A stretch of 64,000 nucleotides of DNA, from the NCBI GenBank assembly GCA_050247075.1, contig JBFWUW010000023.1:26124-90123 (forward strand). The letters are read 5' to 3'. A model generated the notes under the pieces. The model saw only the letters and a list, made by a program, of their open reading frames with translations, was not told the DNA's origin and made no database searches. Source of the stretch: JBFWUW01 sp050247075. Lineage in GTDB: Bacteria; Planctomycetota; Planctomycetia; Pirellulales; JBFWUW01. Positions 1 through 7,576 of the stretch are shown here, piece by piece; the stretch's first letter is position 1, and each line of letters begins with the position of its first letter. The position numbers and the translations under genes are program-made.

Positions 1-1461
1 CGTCGGCACGATATCAATCACATGCAGAAACTGCGACCGCACGCCGCCACGATCTTTGATTTTCGCCGGCCACGAGACAATCATCGGATTGCGCGTGCCG
101 CCAAAATGGCTGGCCACTTGTTTGGTCCACTGAAACGGCGTGTTCATGGCGTGCGCCCAAGCGCTGGGAAAATGGTTAAACCACTTCGGCCCGCCGATCT
201 CTTCGATGTGGGCCAGGTTCTCTTCCCAACTCTCTGGAAAGCCGTTGAAGAACAGATTTTCGTTCAGGCTTCCTTCCAGTCCCCCTTCGGCACTCGCGCC
301 GTTGTCCCCCACGATATAGATGTAAATCGTGTTCTCGGCATTCGGCATCTGCTGAACGGCATCGATCACCCGGCCCATGTGGTGGTCAACATGGGCCGCA
401 TAGCCCGCGAAGACTTCCATCATGCGGGCGTACACCTTTTTCTGGCCGTCGTTGAGCGTGTCCCAGGCGGGCAAGCCCTCGCTGCGCGGAGTCAATACGG
501 TGTTTGGCGGAATGACGCCCAGCTTCTTCTGCCGGGCGATGGTTGCCTCGCGGTAGGCATCCCAACCTTCGTCGAAGTCTCCCTTGAACTTGTCGATCCA
601 CTCTTGCGGCGCATGATGCGGCGCGTGGTTGGCGCCCGGCGCGACGTACAGAAAGAACGGCTTATCCGGGGCGATGCTCGTGACTTTCCGCGTCCAGTCG
701 ATCGCCCTACCGGCTAGATCCTCGGTCAGGTGGTAATGTGGATCGCTGCTCTTGGGAACCAGATTGCGGTTCTCGAACAGCAGGGGATCCCAATGGTTCA
801 TGTCGCCCGCGTTGAATCCGTAGAAATAATCGAAACCCAATCCGTTAGACCAATGGTCGAACGGCCCGACCGCGCTCGTCTCCCAGGCGGGCGTATTGTG
901 GTTCTTGCCGATCCAAGCAGTCATATACCCGTTCTGGCGCAGCACCTCGCCGATCGTGCCGCAACTGCGTGGCAACACGCAGGTATAGCCGTCGTAGCCT
1001 GTCGCGGCCTCGGTGATCACGCCCGTCGCCGCCGAGTGATGGTTGCGGCCGGTAATCAAGGCCGCCCGCGTCGGACTGCACAGCGCCGTGGTATGGAATC
1101 GGTTGTACTTCAAGCCTTCCGCCGCCAACTTATCGAGCGTTGGCGAGGGGATGCCGCCGCCAAAGGTGGAATACTGCCCGAAGCCCGTGTCGTCCAGCAT
1201 GATTAACACGACATTCGGAGCACCTTTCGGGGCTTGAATCGGCTGCGGAAACTCGGGCGGGTCGGAGTCCTTGTACGTCTTGCCGACTTTTCCCTTGAAC
1301 TTGAAGTCGGGCCGGGGAAAAACCTTGGGTGTACCGCCGGCCGCGAGATCTGTCTTGCGCTGTTGCGCCAACGATTCCGCCATGCGGCCAGACGCCGCCA
1401 GCCAGCCCAGCAGGCAACTCAAGGCGACGGTTGCGCACTTTAGGAAACGCTTGTTAGCCAT
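1..1461 (-). CDS. Secreted sulfatase (arylsulfatase family), C-terminus cut by window edge
   Basis: The frame is open for 487 codons from the ATG at 1461 and runs off the left edge. An N-terminal hydrophobic stretch (ATVALSCLLGWLAAS) looks like a signal peptide, so the enzyme probably acts in the periplasm or outside. The metal-binding start of the sulfatase fold is visible (NVVLIMLDDTGFGQ, about residues 84-97). The formylglycine site CSPTR has its Cys at residue 128. Later signatures typical of the family include GDNGASAEGG and the VSWPAKI and HVIDIVPT segments. It should hydrolyse a sulfate ester; the substrate cannot be told, though planctomycete sulfatases commonly attack algal sulfated polysaccharides. 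ATG 1461 is preferred over the in-frame ATG at 1470 because AGGAG sits 9 bases before 1461 but directly abuts 1470. An anaerobic or formylglycine-generating maturase is needed and is not in this window. Confidence 0.93.
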   Translation of the reverse strand, partial: MANKRFLKCATVALSCLLGWLAASGRMAESLAQQRKTDLAAGGTPKVFPRPDFKFKGKVGKTYKDSDPPEFPQPIQAPKGAPNVVLIMLDDTGFGQYSTFGGGIPSPTLDKLAAEGLKYNRFHTTALCSPTRAALITGRNHHSAATGVITEAATGYDGYTCVLPRSCGTIGEVLRQNGYMTAWIGKNHNTPAWETSAVGPFDHWSNGLGFDYFYGFNAGDMNHWDPLLFENRNLVPKSSDPHYHLTEDLAGRAIDWTRKVTSIAPDKPFFLYVAPGANHAPHHAPQEWIDKFKGDFDEGWDAYREATIARQKKLGVIPPNTVLTPRSEGLPAWDTLNDGQKKVYARMMEVFAGYAAHVDHHMGRVIDAVQQMPNAENTIYIYIVGDNGASAEGGLEGSLNENLFFNGFPESWEENLAHIEEIGGPKWFNHFPSAWAHAMNTPFQWTKQVASHFGGTRNPMIVSWPAKIKDRGGVRSQFLHVIDIVPT

Positions 1462-1821
1462 GGCGCTCATCTCCTGAAGAACGAGGTTGCATGATTGTGT
1501 TGCCGTCGCGCGGATGCCTTAAGGGTGGCCCCAATTCGCCCGTTGAATGCGACCGTTCGCAAGAATGCTTGCACAAGACTGGATATGCCAGCAGTGTTGT
1601 CGGCCCCGTCGCCAGAGTCAAGCACTGCACTGCGCCGGCCGGTTGAATTCATCAGAAACTATTGAATCCTCAACGCATGGCTTGTTCCACCGCGGAAATC
1701 TCGGGGAACGAGAACCAAACGGGGCTTCGATTTTGCTAATCAGAGTTCAACATCCGTGGCCTATACTTGAAGGGGGACTGCCGCAGTTAGGGGCGGAATC
1801 GCATTGCCCGTTCCTCCGTCC
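1462..1821. other. Divergent intergenic region
   Basis: About 360 bases lie between the divergent sulfatase and acetyltransferase genes and must hold both promoters. I see no convincing -35/-10 pair, no hairpin terminator, and no RNA gene here. Confidence 0.6.
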
Positions 1822-2988
1822 ATGTCCGTGACGCACCAGAACATGCCGCTTCGCCTGGTTGAACTTCGTTCCCTCGTTGAGTTCCTCGCCGCGGCCGCGG
1901 TTTGGGACAATCTTTGGTTGCGCAGCGATGTGGCGGCCCCCACGGTGCGGGCTGAGTTGCTGGCGGGTTGGGTCGAGCAATTCGCTCCGCGGCAGAGATT
2001 CTTGGCCTTGATCGTGGAAGAGAATGGACGATGGGTAGCAGGGTTGGCCTTGGCTGGCGCACGACTCAAACGGCTGGTGCCAGTAGGCCGCCTGACACAA
2101 AACCCTTGGGCACAATGCGGCGACTTGTTGCTCGACCCGGAATGCGATGCCACGGCCGCTTGCCGGCTGCTCGTCGAAGGCCTGGCCGCGGGGCCTTGGC
2201 CGCTGCTTTGCCTGGACGACGTTCCATTGGAGGCTCCGCGTTGGCTGCGCTTTCGCGCGGCGCTTGATGCCTTGGGCGTGCCGGCGCTGGCTCGTTGCGA
2301 CTACCATGTTGGGCAGGTAGAAATCCCCGCCGACTGGTCGGCCTTGGAGAGCCACTGGTCGCGCAATCATCGCCATAAACTGCGGCGTATTGCCAACAAG
2401 CTAGAGCGGCAAGGGCCGGTGGAATTGCAACGGTACACCCACCCCGACCCGGCCGAGGTTCCCGCGTTGCTGCGGCGGGCCTTTGAATTAGAGGCCCGCG
2501 GCTGGAAAGGGGACGGCGGCACTTCCGTCATGTCGCAACCGGCCCTATTTGAATACTACAGTCGCATCGGCATCCAACTGGCGGCAGCCAGCGAACTCGA
2601 CCTGGCGTTTTTATCCCTGGGTGGGCAGGACATTGCCTTTCATTGCGGCAGCCGGGCTAAGGGGACGACGTTTGGTTCCAAAATTGGCTACGACGAAAAA
2701 TTCGCCGAGTGCAGCCCTGGCAATGCCTTGATCGACCGACTGTTGCGGGCGTTGCACGCGGAGCATGGGGCCTGGACCCACGACTTTGCCGGCCCGCTGA
2801 GCGACTGGACTGGCAGGTTTGCCACCCGGCGGTATTCGGTGGGTCGATTGATGGTAGCCTCTCGCGGCGTTTGGGGCCGCCTGCTGTTGCGGGTTTATGC
2901 CGGCTGGCGGCCCGTTCAACAAGACGTGGTCGAGGAAAATGGCGATAGCCACTTCGCGAGTACGGCCATCTCCGATAAAATTGGCTGA
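1822..2988 (+). CDS. GNAT/BioF2-like acetyltransferase
   Basis: The 388-residue protein has the layout of the BioF2-like (FemAB-related, PF13480-type) acetyltransferase family. A variable N-terminal half is followed by WSRNHRHKLRRIANKLERQG, the conserved basic segment that opens the BioF2-like domain. The segments LDLAFLSLGGQDIAFHCGSR and IGYDEKFAECSPGNALIDRLL follow, as in members that transfer acyl or aminoacyl groups. In Gram-negatives such proteins are often linked to exopolysaccharide or cellulose-like export, but no such genes are adjacent. ATG 1822 is chosen over an upstream in-frame TTG at 1804. The stop codon is immediately followed by the ATG of the next gene, so the two are almost certainly cotranscribed. 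The acceptor substrate is unknown. Confidence 0.8.
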   Translation: MSVTHQNMPLRLVELRSLVEFLAAAAVWDNLWLRSDVAAPTVRAELLAGWVEQFAPRQRFLALIVEENGRWVAGLALAGARLKRLVPVGRLTQNPWAQCGDLLLDPECDATAACRLLVEGLAAGPWPLLCLDDVPLEAPRWLRFRAALDALGVPALARCDYHVGQVEIPADWSALESHWSRNHRHKLRRIANKLERQGPVELQRYTHPDPAEVPALLRRAFELEARGWKGDGGTSVMSQPALFEYYSRIGIQLAAASELDLAFLSLGGQDIAFHCGSRAKGTTFGSKIGYDEKFAECSPGNALIDRLLRALHAEHGAWTHDFAGPLSDWTGRFATRRYSVGRLMVASRGVWGRLLLRVYAGWRPVQQDVVEENGDSHFASTAISDKIG

Positions 2989-3453
2989 ATGCCCACGCTT
3001 TACGAAAAACTTGGCGTCCGGTTTCAGTTTCCCGACAATTGGATCCTGGACGAAAAAGAGGCGTTGGACGGCGACAATTCGGTGACTGTCTACAGTCCCG
3101 ATGGCGCATTCTGGTCGCTGGCCATCCATTCGCCCGTCGTTCGCCCCAGCGAGTTGTGCGCGGCGGCCGTCAAGGCCATGCGCAAGGAGTACGACGAACT
3201 CGACTCCGAACCGGTGGAAGAGACCGTTGCCGGCCACGACCTGGTTGGGTTCGATTTGAACTTCTACTGCCTCGACCTGACCAATACGGCCTTGGTGAGG
3301 GCCATCCGCACGGAACAGCGTAGCCTGTTGGTGTTGTGCCAGGCCGAAGACCGCGAATTCGCCCAAGTCGAGCCGGTATTTCGCGCCATGATGCACAGCC
3401 TGCTCAGCCAAACGCCCGCCACATCGATGTCGCCCGAGTCCAACGTGGAATGA
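2989..3453 (+). CDS. Conserved hypothetical, PsbP/DUF1795-like small protein
   Basis: This is a 154-residue soluble protein with no signal peptide or membrane segment. The start (YEKLGVRFQFPDNWILDEKE) and alternating hydrophobic strands (SVTVYSPDGAFWSLAIH, LVGFDLNFYCLDL, RSLLVLCQAEDREF) resemble the PsbP/DUF1795 type of fold, in which a protein opens with a 'F.FP..W' strand. That is a pattern-level resemblance only. Its ATG begins on the base after the acetyltransferase stop, so it is translated from the same message and probably works with it. A copy of a dispersed planctomycete-type repeat follows directly downstream. Confidence 0.75.
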   Translation: MPTLYEKLGVRFQFPDNWILDEKEALDGDNSVTVYSPDGAFWSLAIHSPVVRPSELCAAAVKAMRKEYDELDSEPVEETVAGHDLVGFDLNFYCLDLTNTALVRAIRTEQRSLLVLCQAEDREFAQVEPVFRAMMHSLLSQTPATSMSPESNVE

Positions 3454-3457
3454 GATC

Positions 3458-3481
3458 TGTAGGAGGCGATTCCATCGCCGA
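3458..3481 (+). repeat. Short dispersed repeat TGTAGGAGGCGATTCC
   Basis: The word TGTAGGAGGCGATTCC followed by ATCGCCGA lies just after a stop codon. Its near reverse complement occurs at 40118-40140. Degraded relatives occur at 47410-47438, 58857-58881 and 61252-61276, all between genes or over stop codons. GGCGAT and ATCGCC give it a small internal palindrome. Confidence 0.7.
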
Positions 3482-3556
3482 TTATGCCGTAAGAGCGGTC
3501 TCTGACGGTGATAATACGGTCTCTCGTACGCCCTGATATTGTCGTCGGTCTTTGTT

Positions 3557-4297
3557 TCACTGCGTCGCCAATAGGCCCCACACCAAATCGGCACCAATGG
3601 CCATGATGCCGGCATCGACCATCAGGTGGCTCACCCAAGGACCGTAGATCGAGCCGCGCCTCGCGTACAACACGGCCCATACGGCTCCCCCCAGCGCCAC
3701 GCAAAGTGAAAAGAGTGCCGTGGGTGCCCAGCCCGCTTGCAGAAACCGGTTCAACACCAGCACATGATGCGACATGAAAGCGAACGCGGATACAACCACC
3801 GCCAAACCTGTCGGCCAGACTCGGCGAAGCTGCCCAAAACAAAACCACCGCCAGTAATACTCCTCCAAGGCAGCGTGCGGCACGGAGACGAAGGCCGCGA
3901 ACGCCCAGTATTTGCCAGGTGCGGCAATCCCCAAATGCGTTAATTTCTCTCCGATCATGGCGGGCGCAAACCGCAGCCAGTCGCTATCGCGAAAATAGCC
4001 GAAATAGGCCCCCAGTCCCGCGGCCACCATTAACGCTCCCACGGCAATGCCCGCCGACAGTTCACCCAGGTTGGGCTTTCGCCAGGCAATGGCTCGCTTT
4101 TGCACGCGCCACACCCAGAACACTGGAAAGGCAAACTGCACGACTTTGGAAGCGGCGTAGATTGGCTGCACCAGTGCCGCGTCCGAGATCGCCAAAAAAT
4201 AGACCCAGGTGGAAATCGTCGGAAAGGCCATCGCCACGGCCAACGCCGCAAAGTGCAGCGAGCGGCTGGTTTCCAGATCGTCGCGTATGTCTGTCAT
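3557..4297 (-). CDS. CPBP family intramembrane glutamic endopeptidase
   Basis: The 246-residue polytopic membrane protein has several hydrophobic segments (HFAALAVAMAFPTISTWVYF; VVQFAFPVFWVW; AGIAVGALMVAAGLGAYFG; and others). It carries the CPBP (Abi, PF02517) signature. EEYYWRWF gives the paired glutamates and the downstream Arg of EExxxR. FMSHH gives the second motif with His, and HLMVDAG gives the third. Family members are Rce1/MroQ-like membrane proteases involved in peptide maturation or resistance. Here it stands alone, divergent from the hydrolase at 4439, and there is no peptide gene beside it to suggest a substrate. Confidence 0.88.
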   Translation of the reverse strand: MTDIRDDLETSRSLHFAALAVAMAFPTISTWVYFLAISDAALVQPIYAASKVVQFAFPVFWVWRVQKRAIAWRKPNLGELSAGIAVGALMVAAGLGAYFGYFRDSDWLRFAPAMIGEKLTHLGIAAPGKYWAFAAFVSVPHAALEEYYWRWFCFGQLRRVWPTGLAVVVSAFAFMSHHVLVLNRFLQAGWAPTALFSLCVALGGAVWAVLYARRGSIYGPWVSHLMVDAGIMAIGADLVWGLLATQ

Positions 4298-4438
4298 GCG
4301 GCGGCTTCCTGAAAGCGAGAAAGGCCACCAATATCCCCGCGATTCGCTCGTTGGCCTTCAGCCCGATTGTACGGCAAACGGTAGCGTTTCCCCAACTTGG
4401 CGGTTGTGTTCCGGCGGCTCGCTACCAAGAATGGAACC

Positions 4439-5344
4439 ATGTCGTCGCCAACCACATTCACTCGAACCGACTGCGATTTTCTCAGCGACGGCACGCGCTG
4501 TTCGGCCTGGGCCTATCGCCCAAGCGATGTCGAGCGTCCGCCCGTGGTGGTGATGGCTCACGGTTTCGGCGGGGTCAAGAAGTTCAAACTGCCGGAATAT
4601 GCCGAGCGATTTGCCGCGGCCGGGCTGGTGGTCTTGCTGTTCGACTACCGGTATACGGGCGAGAGCGACGGCCAACCGCGAAACTTGATCAACCACCGGC
4701 TGCAACAGGCCGACTGGCGGGCAGCCGTGGCCCACGCGCGCACGCTGCCCGATGTGGACCAGGAACGCATTGGCCTGTGGGGAACATCGTTCAGCGGGGG
4801 CCATGCCATTGTCACGGCGGCCAACGATCCGCGCATCGCCGCGCTGTCGATCCAGGTGCCGATGGTTGATGTCACCGCTTGCTCGATGCGGCGGTTTGGC
4901 CTGCCGTTTGCGATGCAGGCGACTTTTCACGCCCTGTGGGACATGGCCCAGTCACTACTACTGGGGCGGCCGCATGAAGTCCCCATTGTTGCCCTGCCCG
5001 GCTCGTTTGCCGTGCTCAACAAACGCGGCTGCCAGGAAGGCTACGACGCGTTGGTGCCCGAGGGTGAAACGTTGGAGAACCACTGCCCCGCCCGCGTTTG
5101 CCTGACCTCGATGTTCTATCGGGCTACCAAATCGGCGCAGCGGGTCCGCTGTCCGGCGCTGGTAGTGCTGGCCGAAAAAGACCAGCTCATACCGCCCGAT
5201 GTGGTCCGCAAGGCCGCGGCCAAGATGGACTCAGCGGAAGTCGTCGGCCTGCCGCTGGACCACTTTGAGCACTACCAAGGCGCGGCGTTTGAAGAAGTCG
5301 TGGCTCTACAAACGGAATTCTTGCTGCAAACACTTCGGCGATGA
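4439..5344 (+). CDS. Alpha/beta hydrolase (YcjY/dienelactone-hydrolase-like)
   Basis: The 301-residue cytoplasmic hydrolase begins with a strand-rich N-terminus, PPVVVMAHGFGG, where HG forms the oxyanion region. The nucleophile elbow is GLWGTSFSGGHA; in YcjY-like enzymes the first Ser of GTSFSGG is the nucleophile. An acidic residue is provided by VVLAEKDQLIPP, and the catalytic His by LDHFEHYQG near the C-terminus. It most likely acts as an esterase or peptidase on a small substrate. ATG 4439 is used; an in-frame TTG at 4397 would add 14 residues without homologous features. It runs convergent to the Sel1 gene. Confidence 0.85.
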   Translation: MSSPTTFTRTDCDFLSDGTRCSAWAYRPSDVERPPVVVMAHGFGGVKKFKLPEYAERFAAAGLVVLLFDYRYTGESDGQPRNLINHRLQQADWRAAVAHARTLPDVDQERIGLWGTSFSGGHAIVTAANDPRIAALSIQVPMVDVTACSMRRFGLPFAMQATFHALWDMAQSLLLGRPHEVPIVALPGSFAVLNKRGCQEGYDALVPEGETLENHCPARVCLTSMFYRATKSAQRVRCPALVVLAEKDQLIPPDVVRKAAAKMDSAEVVGLPLDHFEHYQGAAFEEVVALQTEFLLQTLRR

Positions 5345-5410
5345 CAGGCCGAAGCTTTCGACGTGATGGCATGCTGGTTTGCGGCAAGCCACTGATGAAC
5401 GGCCGACAGA

Positions 5411-7576
5411 TTACCGCGGTTCCCAGGTGACGGGATCAACCTTGCCTTCCATCGAGAGCTGGCCCATCTGCTGCTCGTATAAGACATCCCAGTCTTGCGA
5501 GTGATCGTCATCTCGTGCTGTTACATCGCCGCCGCTAAACCCGTTCTGCAGGATGGCCGCGGCCGCTAGCATGACACCTTGCGTGATTAACTGTTGGCGA
5601 ACGTATGCTGATGCTTCGGGGCAGCCGCGTTGGGCCGCCACAAAGATCCATTTTTGCCCCTCCTCCAGATTGGCCGGCACGGCCTTTCCCTGAACCAGCA
5701 TCCGGCCATAGACAAACTGACCCCAACGATCGTGAGACTCAAACGACTGTTTGGCCCAACGGAATGCTTCGGCATAGTCCGCCGGCACACCTACACCATC
5801 GCTCAGATGGCTGGCCAACCGGGCTTGGAGTTCGGTGTCGCCCCCTTCCGCGCCCTTGCGCGCCCAGGCGACTGCCTGCGTAGGCTGTTTCTCCATTCCC
5901 CAGCCATTGGCGGCCAACAAATACATGCTGCGGCAGGCGACAAGGTTGCCACCTTCGGCTGCTGGTAGCGACCAGCGTAACGCTTGGGAATAATCCCTAT
6001 CCACCAGTAGAGAGTAGTCCACCAGATACTCCGCGCCGATCCTCGCTTGAGCCGAAAAGACTCCCTCGGCTGCCTGTTGCAATAGGCTTTCGCGTTGCCG
6101 ACGAAAGTCTTCGGGCAGTTGAATCTGGTCGCGTTCAAACCAAACGCCATACGTCTGATTAAAGAATCGTGCCGCGAAGTACCTTTGAGGCTCTGACCGC
6201 AGCAGAAAATACAGTCGCCATTGTCCGCCGATGTTCACCAGCACGCGCCGCCTTCGATCGGCCAGCATCCGGCGATCTCGCGGGCGGTTGCTGCGTTGAA
6301 TATCTAGTTCTCGGCCGAGGGGGGCGCTTTGCTGTTTGACGGTATCCAGAAGCTGCCGTTCCGCCGGCGACATTCTTTTCCAATCGGGACGTGGGAAGAT
6401 GTTGCTATAGGCACTGGCGTTGACTCTCGCACCGGCGGCCTTGCTGAGGGCCATCTGCCGCCAATCGAGGGCATGCGATGCAAACTCTTGATTGAACAAC
6501 ATGGCGACAAAGTCGGCCCGCCCATCCTCCATTTGAAAGCGGCAATCGCGCGATGGATAAAACGGAGCCGCATGGACCGCCAGAACGGGGATGTTCTGCC
6601 AGGTAATCGTGGGTTGTCCCACCGGCCAGTTTAGCCGGCAATCCTCGCGGACCATCAAGTCGCATTCCTTGCGATAAGTTGCCAAGCGCTGCTTGCTTCC
6701 GTCCCCCACGGTATGCATGGGCCGCAGATAGGCACCGACCGGAAGGGATACTGTCAGGTCGCCCGGCGGAGCTTTCTCGGTGCGTGTCATTACAAGTGAG
6801 ACCTGGTGATTTTGCGCGGCCGACGGACTTTCCGGTGGCAGCCGCGTGGTGGCAATCGCTGCCTCGGCTTGCAGCATTTCCAGTAGCAAGATCGGCTCAC
6901 CCGAGGCACCCAGACCCGCGCAAAATATCTCGAACTCAGACGGCGGCGGCTTGAGCGCGATCGGTTTAGGAAGGTCGGGAGGACTCGGTTTAATCCAGGC
7001 CACTGCCGATTTGGCGGCAGGTAACGAAGACAGTGTGGAAGGCTGGACGCCAGCGGTCCCAGCGTTCTCGGCCGGTTGGCCTCGCGCATTGCCATGTACC
7101 GCCGTCGGCTTTGCCGCGTCACCGGCGACCGTCGCCTGATGGCTGGCGGTAAATTGCGTCGCGCTCGCCGAGCCGGAGGGTCCCGGCAATGGCGATTCAG
7201 AAGGCGTGGCGGCATGATCCCTGGCCGCACGATCGGGACGGGTAGCAATCACCGCCCCCATTACGAACAGACCGACCACGGCGGCCGCGCAACCGACTAT
7301 GATTGGCCAACGATTCAGTCTGGATGCTCGACTGCTTGGGGTTCGACCGACAGCCAGGCTCTCGGGTCGAACTAGCCGTTGCGGGGCTTGTTGCATCTGA
7401 TCGGCCGGGTGGGGATGGTCACTGTGCTCGTCCACGGCTTGCTGAACTGAACACGCGTTTACAAACGCGACGCGGAATTTTGCACCGCAGTTCGCGCATT
7501 TGGCTTTCCGGCCGGCAAGTTCGGGCGCGACTTCCAGGGCGGTTGCACATGACGGACAATAGCAGATTGATTTCAT
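5411..7576 (-). CDS. Zinc-ribbon, single-pass membrane protein with Sel1-like repeats
   Basis: This is a 721-residue protein. The N-terminus holds a zinc ribbon with Cys pairs at 7/10 and 27/30 (CPSC and CANCGAKF), of the MJ0042 type common at planctomycete N-termini. One transmembrane helix follows at about 91-112, then a Pro/Ser/Ala-rich linker. A central domain (about 220-510) is not recognised. Sel1/TPR-like repeats lie at about 520-660 (for example AAEGGNLVACRSMYLLAANGWGMEKQPTQA). The ATG overlaps the kinase stop by four bases (ATGA), so it is the third gene of the sigma-kinase operon. It probably acts as an envelope protein-protein scaffold or client in the same signalling route. Confidence 0.85.
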   Translation of the reverse strand: MKSICYCPSCATALEVAPELAGRKAKCANCGAKFRVAFVNACSVQQAVDEHSDHPHPADQMQQAPQRLVRPESLAVGRTPSSRASRLNRWPIIVGCAAAVVGLFVMGAVIATRPDRAARDHAATPSESPLPGPSGSASATQFTASHQATVAGDAAKPTAVHGNARGQPAENAGTAGVQPSTLSSLPAAKSAVAWIKPSPPDLPKPIALKPPPSEFEIFCAGLGASGEPILLLEMLQAEAAIATTRLPPESPSAAQNHQVSLVMTRTEKAPPGDLTVSLPVGAYLRPMHTVGDGSKQRLATYRKECDLMVREDCRLNWPVGQPTITWQNIPVLAVHAAPFYPSRDCRFQMEDGRADFVAMLFNQEFASHALDWRQMALSKAAGARVNASAYSNIFPRPDWKRMSPAERQLLDTVKQQSAPLGRELDIQRSNRPRDRRMLADRRRRVLVNIGGQWRLYFLLRSEPQRYFAARFFNQTYGVWFERDQIQLPEDFRRQRESLLQQAAEGVFSAQARIGAEYLVDYSLLVDRDYSQALRWSLPAAEGGNLVACRSMYLLAANGWGMEKQPTQAVAWARKGAEGGDTELQARLASHLSDGVGVPADYAEAFRWAKQSFESHDRWGQFVYGRMLVQGKAVPANLEEGQKWIFVAAQRGCPEASAYVRQQLITQGVMLAAAAILQNGFSGGDVTARDDDHSQDWDVLYEQQMGQLSMEGKVDPVTWEPR

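Noticed and set aside
22..717. Plus-strand ORF of 231 codons
   Set aside because: It is antisense to the sulfatase, whose frame has the family motifs. It is a GC-rich shadow.
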